A stretch of 64,000 nucleotides of DNA from Lepus europaeus (taxonomy: Eukaryota > Chordata > Mammalia > Lagomorpha > Leporidae), in assembly GCF_033115175.1 (NCBI RefSeq), contig NC_084835.1, positions 85,433,948 through 85,497,947 of the forward strand. Reading direction: 5' to 3'. The notes under the pieces were generated by a model, which did no database searches, was not told where the DNA came from, and worked only from the letters and a program-made list of their open reading frames with translations. Below are positions 23,421-34,530 of the stretch, piece by piece (the first letter of the stretch is position 1; the number at the start of each line of letters is the position of its first letter). The position numbers were made by a program, and so were the translations under genes.

Positions 23421-23814
23421 GAGGCCCAGAGGCAGATGTGGGGTTGTGTCCTGTTCCTTCTTCCCTCCCTGCACAGCGGCCCTCCCCTGGCATCTCATGG
23501 CCACACTCTCAACCCAACTCGGGTGGCACCGTCAGCTTCCCTCTGTCGGGAGCAGCCGGGTGCCTCTGTTCTGCCCAGGCACTGTGGCCATCCCTGCCAG
23601 GGGACACACACACACACACATACTCACACACACACACCAGTCGAGGGAGATTTCTCATTCCCACCACCTCCGGGGAAGGAGCCCCACATGGATGACAGCA
23701 ACCAGGGGCCAAAGGACCAGCGCTATTTGGCACACGGGGCCACAACCCAGTACAACCTGAGAAGCCCAGACCAATGAAGACGCGTGTCTTTCTTGCTGGT
23801 TTTTTTTTTTTTTT
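23421..23814. other. Flank between SINE and CELF4 poly(A) site
   Basis: Contains an interrupted (CA)n tract (23603-23638) and, on the minus strand, the GU-rich sequence expected downstream of the CELF4 cleavage site. Confidence 0.65.
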
Positions 23815-23823
23815 AAACTGTGC

Positions 23824-23829
23824 TTTATT
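23824..23829 (-). terminator. CELF4: Distal CELF4 poly(A) signal
   Basis: Sense-strand AATAAA followed 9 nt later by CAGTTT and a genomic A-tract (23799-23814), with GU-rich sequence downstream (TTGTACTGGGTTGTG on the sense strand, about 23738-23752). The hexamer, cleavage-like spacing and downstream GU element agree. The A-tract means that cDNA evidence here could include internal priming. Confidence 0.7.
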
Positions 23830-23931
23830 TAGGGCTAAGCTGGAGAAAGCGTCATCCAATAGTTACAGAAGGTTACAAGGAGTTTTAGGGAGTTGAGTGT
23901 GAAAAGAGCAGTTGTACTGAACTGCAGCTGT

Positions 23932-23962
<31 letters not shown>

Positions 23963-24408
23963 ACATCTGGACATCCTAAAAGGAGGAGTCGAGAGAAAGA
24001 AAAAGAAAACTAAAGAAACAGTAATAATAAATCAACTAAATGGAAAGAAAGGAAAGGCAGGAGGCCCGAGAGGAGCCAGAACTTTGTTCTTGTAAAGAAA
24101 AAAAAAAATGGTATGATGGAGAGCCCCTCGGGCTTCCAGGTGAACTGGGCAACAGCGAGAAGGCATCAGGCAGAACGTCAACGCCAGTCTTCCCAAGGGT
24201 GCAAATAAATTATAATAAATATGTTCTACTTTAAAATATATGTGTTCTTAAATAATTCAGTGTTTTTTTCTGATTCTGAGTTTTTTTAAGCAATGTCTTT
24301 TAACTGCTCTAAAGTCATTTACCAAAGATAAATATCGTGCTTTCATTAAATAGTTTTCCTTGTTTTTTTCTCTATCATTACAATTAAAAGTCCTACAAAA
24401 TATGCAAA

Positions 24409-24418
24409 TTTATTTACA
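24409..24418 (-). promoter_or_regulatory. CELF4: Internal poly(A) hexamer overlapping a Pumilio-type site
   Basis: The sense strand reads TGTAAATAAA: a UGUANAUA Pumilio consensus (24411-24418) overlapping AATAAA (24409-24414). Both are common motifs, so only the overlap is notable. Confidence 0.45.
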
Positions 24419-24589
24419 GAAAAACAGAGCCGGCATCATTTAAACATCCCTGTTTTTCAAAATTCCTTGTAAACAGTTTCAGAAATTCTTCAAAGATTGT
24501 TTATGTTTCTCTCTCTTTGTTAAGGTTTTGTGTGTGTGTGTGTTGTCTAGTTTGACGATGAGAGTTCCCACTTCTCCCTTGCCCGGAAA

Positions 24590-24845
24590 GTCTCTGCAGC
24601 GAGCATGGAAGGCGAGCGAAGCGGAAGGTGTCCAGGGCTTGCGGGGAGCCGGCGAGCGCGCGCGGCTCCCGGAGCGAAGCGAGAGGCGAGGGCGGCGGCG
24701 GTCCTTCCCGGCCTCGGCGGTGGCGCGGCCTCCACCAGCGATGGGCAGCCAGGAGCCCGCGGGTCTGGGGAGAGAGTCCGGCCTGGCCCTCGGGGACGTC
24801 GGCGTCCGAAAGCACTCGCGGGGAGAAGGGGTCGATGCTCAGTCT
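24590..24845. other. CpG-rich block inside the AT-rich 3'UTR
   Basis: About 250 bp of dense CpG (for example GCGAGCGCGCGCGGCTCCC on the plus strand), abruptly bounded by AT-rich UTR on both sides. An open frame of 104 codons crosses it on the CELF4 sense strand (24501-24815), but it has no recognised domain and is probably a product of composition. Confidence 0.7.
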
Positions 24846-27800
24846 AAACGCTACAAAAGTACAGGCCTACAACATCTGGGATTTTAGCAGTAACGCTAAC
24901 TTCTATAGGTTTTTTTTTTTTTTGTCCTTTTTTTTTTATTTTTTGCTTTCCTCTAATTTTTCTTCTATTATATAGGTATTTTAAACTTTTCCTTTTTAAA
25001 ATTCTGTACAACTATTAGGATTTTAAGAGGGGGAAGAGTTAGAAGCATTCACAGACTTTTCACAACAGTGACCTTGGCTGGCAGGTCCCTCTGTCCTCTC
25101 CTGGCTTTCTCACACTCCACCATGGGCGAGTTTTCCTATGTGCGTGGCTTTCCCCAAATCTCCACCGGCTGCTGCATCTCACAGCTCCATCCAGACATGA
25201 TACAGAAAACCATAGGAAAGTGTCAGAGACTCCAATGAGGGTCTTCAAAGCGCCTCTCAAAGTATCAAAGAACTATCGTCTTGCTGTTTTAAAAGCACTG
25301 AAGCGGAATTTTTCCTGTTTTTTTTTTTTAATTTTTTTTTCTCAAAGTTTTTTTTTTTTTAATTTTTTTATGACATTTTTCATAGAATTCGCTCTAAGCT
25401 GTTTCAGGAACAGCGGCGAGGCAGGAAGGAGGCTGCCCCTCCCCCTCTATTTGACATAGAGCTACACATCTGCGATAAAAAGTTTGGTCCTTTGGTCCCT
25501 AAATAGCTAAAGGAATGACAGAAAGAGAGAGAGAGAGAGAGCGAGAGCGAGAGCTGCTCAGTCCCCTGGGGACCGGGCCCCGCCGCCCCGCCTGCCCAGC
25601 CTGCCACGGCGGCGCCCAGGGCTGCCCGCATCGGGAAGCAGCAGCAACTCCTCCCAGTTCCCAGCCCTTCTGCCTCCCCGTGCGTGTGGTTTTGTTTGAA
25701 AGTTGCCTTGTTGTGTGTGTTCCGTTTTTCTCCTTGTTCTTCGTCATCTTCTTCTTTGTGGCATAGGTATTGTTCCCCCAAACACGTGCCCTCTGAACTC
25801 CACAGACGCCATCCTTTCCTTGAAGAAATGTTACAGTCGCACAGAGTGTCTGGGGTCTTCAGCTTGACTGACATTAGCTGATATGTCAAAGGTGTCATCC
25901 AACAGTTCTCGTTTATAAATAGAGAGAGAGAGAGGTTTGTTTTTTAGTGTAGCCCGTTCAGCATCCTGCCCTAAAACGAAGAAAATCAGGGCTCATTAAG
26001 TCAAGAGGGAACACGCAAAAGGCACCCAAACACCAATAGGAGCCTGCCTCGGGGTGAGGATAGGAGCTCTGGGGGATGGCGGGAGGGAAGGAAGAGAGAC
26101 CGGTATGAGAATTAGTCATGATCATGATACGTTAGCAAGAAATCGACTCCTCCACTCAGAGTAGGGAACCACTGGGGGCTCCGCTGGTGACGGCTGTGGC
26201 TGAGCTTTAGCTGCGGGCAGACGGCTCCTTTGGGGCTCTGGATGGGGGCACGGCTAGACTTCAGGGGAGAATTTGGGACTGCGGGATAGGCATTCAGAAT
26301 TCAACTTGGCTCTGAGGGATCTAGCCCAGATACCATATGCATACAGAAGCCTGGCAAACAAGGTTGGGAAAACCTAAGCCCCCAGCCCGCCCCCTCCCGG
26401 CCTGCGAATCCCCGCCCAGTCTCTGGCCAGCCCCTTCTTTTCTGGGGTCAAGAAGCGTTTGCAAGGCTGTGTACAGATATGTGTATCTGGATATATGTGT
26501 AGAATATATTCACCTGCACATATGTGGGTGTGCATGGATATGTGTGGGTGTGCGTGCAGAGACACGCACATCCACACACACAATACTTGTCTCATACATG
26601 CCAGGGAATTTAGAGGAAATTCGGAGCCTCAGGGGAGTGAATGGGAGAACCTAAAAAAGGTCAGAACAGATTAATCACCAAACTCAGATAAATCACCAAA
26701 CTCTTGATTTTTGTTTTGAATGGTGGCTTTTTGCTGTTCTGTTTGGCTTTTAAGAACAAAAATCATGATCTGACTAGAATCAGAAGGCGAATGCTGAGTT
26801 GTTGTGAATTAACAAATGAGACTCATCTCCATTCTAGCAAGCAGCTTCCACTTATACATGGGGGTGACTGGTTACACCGAGAAAGTGAGAACTGCAAAGG
26901 CCCCAGTCCAGGGGACAACGTCATGCGTATATCAATCCATGCTGGCAGGTTTTTCACACTGTTGATTCAACAAACAGCAAACCGTACACAGCGGTCTAAA
27001 CAATTACAACACCAAAGGAAATCATAAGAAAATTAAAAAACACTTGTGAAGGACCCTTTTTCAGTTGTAAACAAAAAGGTGCATTTTGCTTTTGTCAGTA
27101 CTGTTTCTTCCAGACCAACCAAAAAAGCCCTCCCCAGCCCCCAGAGCCCCACCTCCCCTTCCCCCATCAAATTTAGCGGAAGTGGCTACAATACAAACCT
27201 TACAATTGTTACCGGGCTCTCTCACAGAGGCCTCTGGCTTTGTACTCTATAGTATATTTTGGTTTAGAATTTTTTTTTTTATCGTTCTGTTACTGTAGAT
27301 ATTTTGGTTTTGGTTTTCATTTTTCCTTTTGCAGTGAGATTTAAAATAGCCTAACTGGAAAAAGACCAGCCCCAGGAAAGTGTCAATTGAAAAAGGCCCC
27401 CAAATTTCTAGAAAAAAATAAAATCACAATATTTTCAAGTGCAAGTAAATCAACCACGCATAGATATTTTTAAGATGTTTTCCTTATTTTTAAGAAAAAA
27501 AATATAATAGTTTGCACAGTTAAAATGATCCCATGTTAGATAATTCAGGAATTCATCTTTATTTTTACTATTTTTTTTGTTGTTTCATTTTGTTTTTTTT
27601 TTCTCTACGTGACATCTAGAGAAGCATAAAAAAACGCCGAACAAGAAAAACCAAACAACAGAAAGTAAAACCACTGCAAGCACCAAGAACGAAACGAAAA
27701 TGAGCACAGCAAAAAAGATTGTGGCAGCACAAAAGTCAAGAAAATGCACGTGTGATCATGACTGGCCAATCATCAACTGATACGACATCCAAGAAAAACG

Positions 27801-27956
27801 CTCCAATCACAGCACCTCCACGAAACTTGACGGCAATTGTCATGCAACCAATTCTTAGCCTTGTTACATGACGCCATCATGTCACACTGTGAACTTTGAG
27901 TTGATTTGAACTTACGGATGGGGGACTTTTCTCCACTCTCATGTCATTACGTGAAC

Positions 27957-27962
27957 TTTATT
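27957..27962 (-). promoter_or_regulatory. CELF4: Possible proximal poly(A) signal in CELF4 3'UTR
   Basis: A sense-strand AATAAA about 330 nt into the terminal exon. Use would give a short 3'UTR. The downstream sense sequence is U/G-containing, but cleavage has not been shown. Confidence 0.35.
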
Positions 27963-28341
27963 CCTAGCTCAGCGCGAGACTGTGGTGGATTTGACTGGCC
28001 CTGGTTGGGTTGTTGGAATTTGATTGAATGACAAAAGAAGAAAAGATTTATATATATATTTATATATGTAGAGAGAGAGAGAGAGAGGACAAGAGTGTGG
28101 GTGGGCGGGGGAGGCAGGGACGGGGGCGGTCAGGGGCTGTGGAAAGGCAGGGAGAATCGGGTTGAGGGTGAAGAAGGGGAAGGAAGAAGTTAAAACAAAA
28201 TTAAAAAGAAAAATATTTATACAGCACCAGACCACAGCATCAATCTAAGAGCTCTGATGGGAGAACAGCAGTCAAATCATAAGGGAACTGAAAGGAACTC
28301 AAAGGATGGAGGAAGCCAACAGACAAACGACATGGGCACGG

Positions 28342-28382
28342 CAACACACACACACATGCACGCACACACACGTACACACACG
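28342..28382 (-). promoter_or_regulatory. CELF4: UG repeat upstream of CELF4 3'UTR exon
   Basis: On the plus strand this is a run of ACACAC interrupted by TGCACGC and GTAC. On the sense strand of CELF4 it reads as UGUGUGU blocks, 55-95 nt before the inferred acceptor. U/G repeats are the preferred ligands of CELF proteins and of TDP-43, so this is a candidate regulatory element for inclusion of the terminal exon. Confidence 0.5.
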
Positions 28383-31254
28383 GCTGTGTAATGCGGACAC
28401 AGTGGCAGGACCTCACGCGGGGCCGCCGAGGGCTCCCGTCACGCGGTGGGGGGAGGGAGGGAGGGAGGCATGGGCAGTTTGGCGAAGGGGCCGGCAAAAA
28501 ACAGCCCCTCAAACCACCACCATGGCCGCGAGCAGAACTCAGGGAGCACACTGTCTCCATCACCCCATTCTGTCTCCCCCAACCCCCCCGGGGTGGGGGG
28601 CCCCAGAGCTCGCCTCCCCTCCCCCACTCACTGTGGCAGCAGCCTGTGGACCAGCAGGGGAGCTGAAAGGGTGGCTGAGGGGACTCCTTGCCACAATGCA
28701 GTCGGCAGGAACAGCATCTCGGCCCTGCCCCCTTGGCCGCCAGCCTGGAGAAGGGGGTTTCCAGGCCTCAGGGGCACCCACTATGGGAAGTTAGGCTTCC
28801 CAGCTGTGCCTCTGCTCAAACCTCTTTGCTAGAACCTTTGGGAAATGGACACGGGTGGGTTTGAGGCGTGGAGTAAAGGATTTGGGTGTCCGTGGTATCC
28901 CACAGAGGTGCCTTGGCACTGGGGATTTCACTGCACGATCACCTCCTGCCCGTTGCTCACTCTCACTCTGCAGCATTGTCAAGGCAGCCAAATTGAGGCC
29001 GTTCGCGGGCACGAGAGGCCCTTGGAAGGTTCCGCTGCTCTGACCTCTAAGGGCCCACATGGAAGGCTGTAGGTGCCCTGCAGGCTGGAGCCAGCAGAGA
29101 GGGGAATGGCGGCCTGCACCCCCAGCCCCTGCTGCTCCACCCCTTCCCTTGCACCCCTCCCCAGAGAGCCTCGCGGGCAGGCCCGCCCCCAGGCTGTCTC
29201 CACTGTCCCTTCTGCTGCTCTGCTGGTTCACCTCCACCCGTCTGCTCCAGCCCTCTCTATTTCAGGGTTCCCCCCAGGGATTTGTGGGTCCCCAGTTCTG
29301 GCCCTCCCTCATGGCTGTCCACGAGTTTGCTCGCCATGTGCTTCTCCCCTGCAGCACGCTGGTCTGGGCTCTCTTCACTTTCCTTGCAGGGTTTCCAAGC
29401 CAGCAGGGACCCACTCTCAGCTCTGTGTTTTCCTTTGGGGAGCGAGGCAGGGAGGCCTGGGCCCTCGCGGTGTCACTGGGGGTCACGTGCAGTAGCTGGG
29501 TGGTGGCTGCCTTGAGCCTCCTTCCTCCAGACCTGGCCCTTGCCCACCCAGGCTGGGGTCTTCTAACATAAGACCTCCCTCCCTCAGATCAGGGCCCACC
29601 ATATGCCCACCACTCCCGAAATGCCCCCCTTCCCTGCATTTCCAACCCACTCAGCATGTGCAGCAAGAGGGAGTGTGAGGTGGCCAGCACTGGCCAGCTA
29701 TTGCCACTGCACCTGAGGGACCCCCTGGGGACTCTCCTCCTCCTGCTCCACACCAGCAGTCCTAGGCACCTCACAGGCATTCACTCCTTCCCACTCTTCT
29801 GTGGCTGTTCCCTCTCCCACCTTTGCTCCTGTCAGGGCCAGGCTCTACCCAGGGCACCAGGACTCAGGCCTGAAGAACAAGCAGCCCCTCTCCTCAAAGC
29901 TCTATCTCGGGAACGTTCCCAGGCACCCTCTTGTCCCCTACCCTCACAGGCATCTCCTCTCCAAGGAGCTGGCCCCAGGCCATGTGTGTGCACAGCTGGC
30001 CACTCTCTCTCTTTCAGGGAGCACCTGTGCCTCTACTACAGGGATAACCCCTCCCAGCCACCCTCTTAGGGCCTCTCACCAAGCACAGCCCTAGACATGG
30101 CCACAGGACCACAGACCCATACAGAGAAGTCAGGAAGGGTCTCAGAAGTTACAACTCACTTGGCCAGGCTGCACCAATTCTGATGCAAGGCGTTAGGCTC
30201 TAGCCAGAGAGGGCCACGGTTTTTGACCCTGTACAAGTCAGACCAAATCACTGTGCCTGCAGAGGTGGGTCCAGCCACTGTACAAAAGCACCTCAGAGCC
30301 AAAGCCAGGACTCTGGGAGACATGAATCCCCAAGGGGAGGGCCTGCTGTTGGTATTCTCCAGAGAACCACTGGGGCCCAGTGTGTGCTCCCCAGCTGGGT
30401 GGCAGGTCAGGCAACTCAGAGGCCGGTCTCTGGGCTGGGCAGGACCGGGTGGGAGTGTTCTGCCCACTGTCTGTGGACCTGGCTGGAGCCCTCTCCTTCT
30501 GCCTTGGGTGCCTTCCTCTTAGTGTCCTGGTAAAGACTTCTCGGGGAAAGTCCTCTTGGCACAATGAGCTCAAGCAGCTAGAGGAGCAGGGGCAGCATAG
30601 GAGACAGGAATCTGATCTGATGGAAACAGATAGCTGTACTGACCCCAACTCTCCCCGGGCCTCACTGTATAGAACCAGCACGCCCCTCTCCCACAGCGGC
30701 TCTGGCCGGGTCTTTTGCCTTCCTCAGGCCTGCCCCACTCCCTTCGGCCTTGGCCTTGGCCGTGGCCCTCAGGACTGCAGGTGGCCACCCTGGTCCCACG
30801 ATTCCCACCTCACTACCTCTTTGCTCCCATCTACGCCTGGTCCCCTCAGCTCCTGCTCACGCCAGCCCTGCCCTTCTGTGATTCCTGTATCAACACCTCC
30901 AGTGGCCTGGGGCTTGGTGCAGTCCTTGAGCTGCTTTCCTGTGCTGCTGCCGCTCTTGCCTGCAGTCCCCAGGCCTCCACCGAGGAGGCCCTGGTCTCTT
31001 CCTAGCGCTCTTCTTTCACGGGCGGGACGGCCTGGAGGCATCACAAGGTCAATGCTGTCTAGATGAAGACTAGAGGACAGCTCTCTTGTAGTTGCTTAGC
31101 AACTGGGCGGAGTGAGATGGAGGGACACAGAGAAGTGGGTGTGGTCACAAGACCCCCCCTGACATACAGCACATTCCTGCGGTAGGGTGGGGCCAAGGGG
31201 ACTTTTCTTTCTCCTCACTGGGAGGGAACCAGACCCCCTGACTTGAAAGCTCAT

Positions 31255-31400
31255 CTCGACCCCTCACCCGCTGCTGGGCAAGTTACCTTACCTGGCCCTG
31301 CCACCTATGTAAAGCAGGTATGCCAGCAGTATCTACGGGACCAGCAGCCACAACTGTGTGCTCAAGTCTGATAGGAGCTGCTATCTATCAGAGCAGCGCC
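31255..31400 (+). repeat. MIR SINE fragment
   Basis: Shows the MIR order of gctgggcaagttaccttacc, tatgtaaagcaggtatgcca and a degraded 3' part. Ancient and divergent. Confidence 0.6.
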
Positions 31401-33599
31401 TGGGGCAGAGGAGGTGCCTGTGAGGCTCTGTGCTTCTCATCTTCCTGGCCTTGGCCTTGCCAGAGCAAGAGCCACTGCGTTCTTTAAACCACTTGCCCCA
31501 GCTCTGCCTGCCCTGGGTCTACCGTGGGCCACATCTCACTTTGTGTCATATACAGCTGGCCTGCCTTCCTCACCCCTTCACCTGCAACTCCCTCTGGCCT
31601 GGACCTGAGCATCCTCCCCCTGCCTTTGGCCAAAGTGGCTCCAACAGGCCACTTTCAGGGAAGCCACTGTAAAATCACATCCATGGGGACCCCTGAGTTT
31701 CAGAGCCTGACTCTAGTGCATGCTCCCCTGCCCCCCACCCAATCCTCTGATCCATTCCAACACCTTGGTTTCCTCCATGAGGAAATGGAAGGAAACCTGG
31801 ACAGGCAAAGCACCTTGACCTGGGCCATGCCTTCATGGCACAGCTATGTTTAGTTAAGAAAAAGTGGTCTGGATCCCAAAAGAGCTGCTCTCAATGAACT
31901 GTCCATCCCCTCCTGTTTCCAGAGACACACCCATTTGCTGGCTGCCTCCTAGTTGGTGTCCGTGTGCACAGACCATGAGGACAGGGATGGTGACCATGTA
32001 TCTCTGCATCCCTAGGACTGAGCCCAGTGCCTGGCCCAAGCAGGTTCCCAAACTGAACAAGTGTGTGTGCTTGCACTTGTACACAGGTCAGAAATGGGCA
32101 GAGTGAGAAGGGCTGGTTTTGCTGTGCCAGGCTTGTGGAGAGAGGGGCTCAACCACCCCCGAGGGAGAAGGGCCTGCTCCCCATGAGGGCTGCTACTTGT
32201 TGGGAGTGGGAGGGTCCTCTGCTAGGGTCTGTAGCCCAATGGGCTGGGCAGGGGTGGCGTTGGAGGGGACCTGGGAAACTGGAGGACTTCCTGCCAGACT
32301 TCGGCCTCAAGGGCTCCACCTGAATGTCTGCCTCTCACCTGCCCGCCCTTGCTCCCCAGCAATCTGCTCTTCTAACAGCGCAGGGGTGGGCTTTTGCTTC
32401 CCTTCCTCTCCCCGCCACACTCTGAATGCATTACAAACAGCATCCTTGGCTCGGCCTTTCAGAGTATTCCAGACTGCACCCCCTTCACATCACAGCCAGT
32501 GCTGAGACCCTGGCCGGAGTAGCTGGTGCACAGACCTCTGCCTCGCCATGGGGCTGTGACCAGCAGAGAGGGATCCCAGGGAGAGGAGAGTTAAGCACAC
32601 CACTATTCTATTCAGAACTCTCTGGTAACCCCTCAAAGTCCACACGATGGCCTCCTGGCTCCACAGCAGAGACCCCCATGACTGTCCCCTGGCCTCTGAC
32701 TACTTCTGAACACCCTGCCTCCCTGGGGCCTGCACTCTGCCTGTGCCCTCAGTGCTGGTGTGGCTCCCTCTCTCCCCCCTTCAGGCCTTTGCTGCCACGC
32801 TCTGTGAGATGGACTCTGCCTAGCTGAGAGTAGCCCACAGTGCTGATACACTTGCTAATCTGCTCTTCGATCACCTGTCACTGACCGCCTCCTTCTCAGT
32901 CTTGCTCACCGCTGAGGCCCAAGTACCTAGTGCAGCACCTGGCGCACTGCATCCCGCTGAGTGAATGCAGGGCATGGCCATTCTGAACTGAAGGACCCAA
33001 AGGGGGCCTTCGCCTCCCACCTGGAAGGAGGCCGAGGGCCTGCAGGGCACATGGCAACTGATGGCCGGGTCGTCTTCCCATCCCGTCCCCAGGAAGCTGC
33101 TTTGCCCAGGGAGACCCATGGCCTGGAAGAGGAGTGGCTGACAGCATCTCCTGCTGCTTGGCCAGGCTCAGCCTGAGCAGACAAGGGGGCAGCTACCTGC
33201 TCGTGACCCAGGTGAAACAGCCAGGGCGGGGCTCTGGTGCCATACCACCACCCTTAGCTTCTGGCCCACTCTCTTGTGTGTCCTGGGAAAGCTCCATTTG
33301 GAAAGCCCTGACCCTCCTCTCCTGATTATGCTGCAGAGGGGTGGAGGGGTGAGGGTGAAGGGACTAGGGGCAGCCAGGCCTCCTGGCAGAGCAGGGGAGA
33401 GAGCTGCCTGGGAGACTGGGAGAAAGCCCCTAGCCGGCTACAGCTCTCTGCAGGGGCTGCTGGCCCCTTGAGCTTTCCATCAGGCCCAGGGCCGCCTCGG
33501 CCTGAAGGGTTTCCTTCATTCCTGCCTCTGTTGCCCTGCACCAGGGGGCCGGCCCTGCCCACTTCTGCTGGGACGAGCGCAGCTCTGCACCTGCCCCGG

Positions 33600-34530
33600 G
33601 AAGGCCTGGGGCGAGGAGCAGGTTGAAACGGGCGCAGCGGGTCCAAGGCACAATGAGGGTCCGGCCCACGGAGACCAGAGGAGGCGGCGGGTCCGTCCGA
33701 GTCCCCTCCCCAGCCCCCCATGCCCGCGCCCCGGCCGCCCCCGGTTACCTGTGCGAGTCCTGGTCTCCCCCGGGGGACGCTCCCGCCGGCGCTCAGTACG
33801 GGCGATTGGTGTCTTTGGGCCGCTTCAGCTGCACCTTGAGCCTCTTCATGCCGATCTGAAAGCCGTTCATGGCCTGGATGGCGGTCTGCGCGCTGGCCGG
33901 GTTGTCGAAGCTCACGAAGCCTGGCGAGACACGAGGGACGAGGGCCTGGGTTTCCACGGGGCCGCCCGGGGCCGCTCCCGGCGGGGAGGGGGGAGAGGTG
34001 CGGAGGGCGGGGCCAAGGGAGGCGGGACTCGAGGCTCCTCGAGGACCCCGCCCCGGCCCCGCCCCCAACCCGGCGGGGCCACGTGCCGCGCCCGCCCCCC
34101 TGCAGCCGCGTACCGAGGCCACACCTGGGCTCTGCGCGGCACCACTCGCCCGGCGCCCACTCCCGCAGGCGGGGCGCCCCCCTCCCCGGCCGGCCCCGCC
34201 ACCTCGGCCCTCTCCCTCGGTGGGAGAGGGCGGACACACCTGCGGGTGGAGTTTATTGGACACTGTCCTCCCTGACAGGAGGGGGCCTGGCAGCGGGAGG
34301 GCACTGGGTGCCGGCCTGGGGAGAGAGAGCAGTGCGAGGGGGCGGGAGGGGAGGCACCACCGAGACAACTTCGCCGCCGCCGCGTGGACCGCCCCTCCTC
34401 GCCAGTGTGGCTGGCCGTGCGGGGAGGGCCAGAGGCTGAGGATTCGCGGCCCCTCCGCCCACCCCCGGGCTGCCCCCAGACGTCCCTTGGGGGACACCGG
34501 GGTAAATCCAGACCCATCGCTTTAACCCAC
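33600..34530. other. CpG-rich segment over last coding exon of CELF4
   Basis: Dense in CpG across exon I and the adjacent part of the upstream intron, far above the flanking sequence. It is far from the gene's presumed promoter and is therefore an intragenic or 3' CpG island. No start-site motif or upstream-gene signature is evident. Confidence 0.7.
33749..33920 (-). CDS. CELF4: CELF4 exon I: end of RRM3, stop codon, first 44 nt of 3'UTR
   Basis: The coding part is 33793-33920. The acceptor is GTCTCGCCAG before GCTTCGTG. It reads [41 protein letters not shown] and TGA (33793-33795). FGFVSF is the RNP1 strand of RRM3; the [15 protein letters not shown] tail forms beta4 and the basic C-terminus with its terminal Arg-Pro-Tyr. 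I recall Ala instead of Thr in KDTNRPY for other mammals, so this may be a lineage change. After the stop come 44 nt of UTR and then a good donor, CGCACAG before GTAACC, which implies a further 3'UTR exon. No AATAAA or ATTAAA was seen on this strand before 28287, which supports splicing. Confidence 0.96.

Larger units (their letters stand above)
23815..28287 (-). other. CELF4: CELF4 terminal exon: long 3'UTR (inferred)
   Basis: The inferred limits are the acceptor GAGTTCCTTTCAG before TTCCCTTATG (exon start 28287) and the poly(A) signal AATAAA at 23824-23829, with cleavage near 23815. The 4.5 kb block is AT-rich, free of SINEs and L1, and has the texture of a conserved mammalian 3'UTR, with U-tracts, mixed AU elements and little CpG except at 24.59-24.84 kb. 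It holds further AATAAA hexamers on the sense strand at 24409-24414, 24935-24940, 27558-27563 and 27957-27962, a (CT)n run on the sense strand at about 25515-25550, and A-rich tracts near 23932-23962 that could misprime oligo-dT. I did not see a protein-coding exon inside it. The start is the least certain part. Confidence 0.7.
28288..33748 (-). other. CELF4: CELF4 intron within the 3'UTR (5.5 kb, inferred)
   Basis: Inferred from the donor CACAG/GTAACC at 33748 and the acceptor GAGTTCCTTTCAG ending at 28288. It is C/T-rich on the plus strand and has no canonical poly(A) signal on the minus strand. It contains a UG repeat near its 3' end (28342-28382, AC-rich on plus), a G-quadruplex-type run at 28448-28465, an old MIR at about 31255-31400 and an L2-like scrap near 31980-32050. 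No SINE of the lagomorph type is present. Confidence 0.7.

Noticed and set aside
24501..24815. 104-codon frame in the CELF4 3'UTR as a coding gene
   Set aside because: Arg/Pro/Ala-rich translation of a CpG block with no family match. Kept only as a composition finding.
26116..26127. 12-bp palindrome TCATGATCATGA in the 3'UTR
   Set aside because: Short palindromes of this size occur by chance in several kb of AT-rich DNA, and nothing nearby supports a function.
33326..34237. 303-codon minus-strand open frame
   Set aside because: It crosses CELF4 exon I out of the CELF4 frame and through intron. It is open because the DNA is CpG-rich and stop codons are rare; no protein family is visible.
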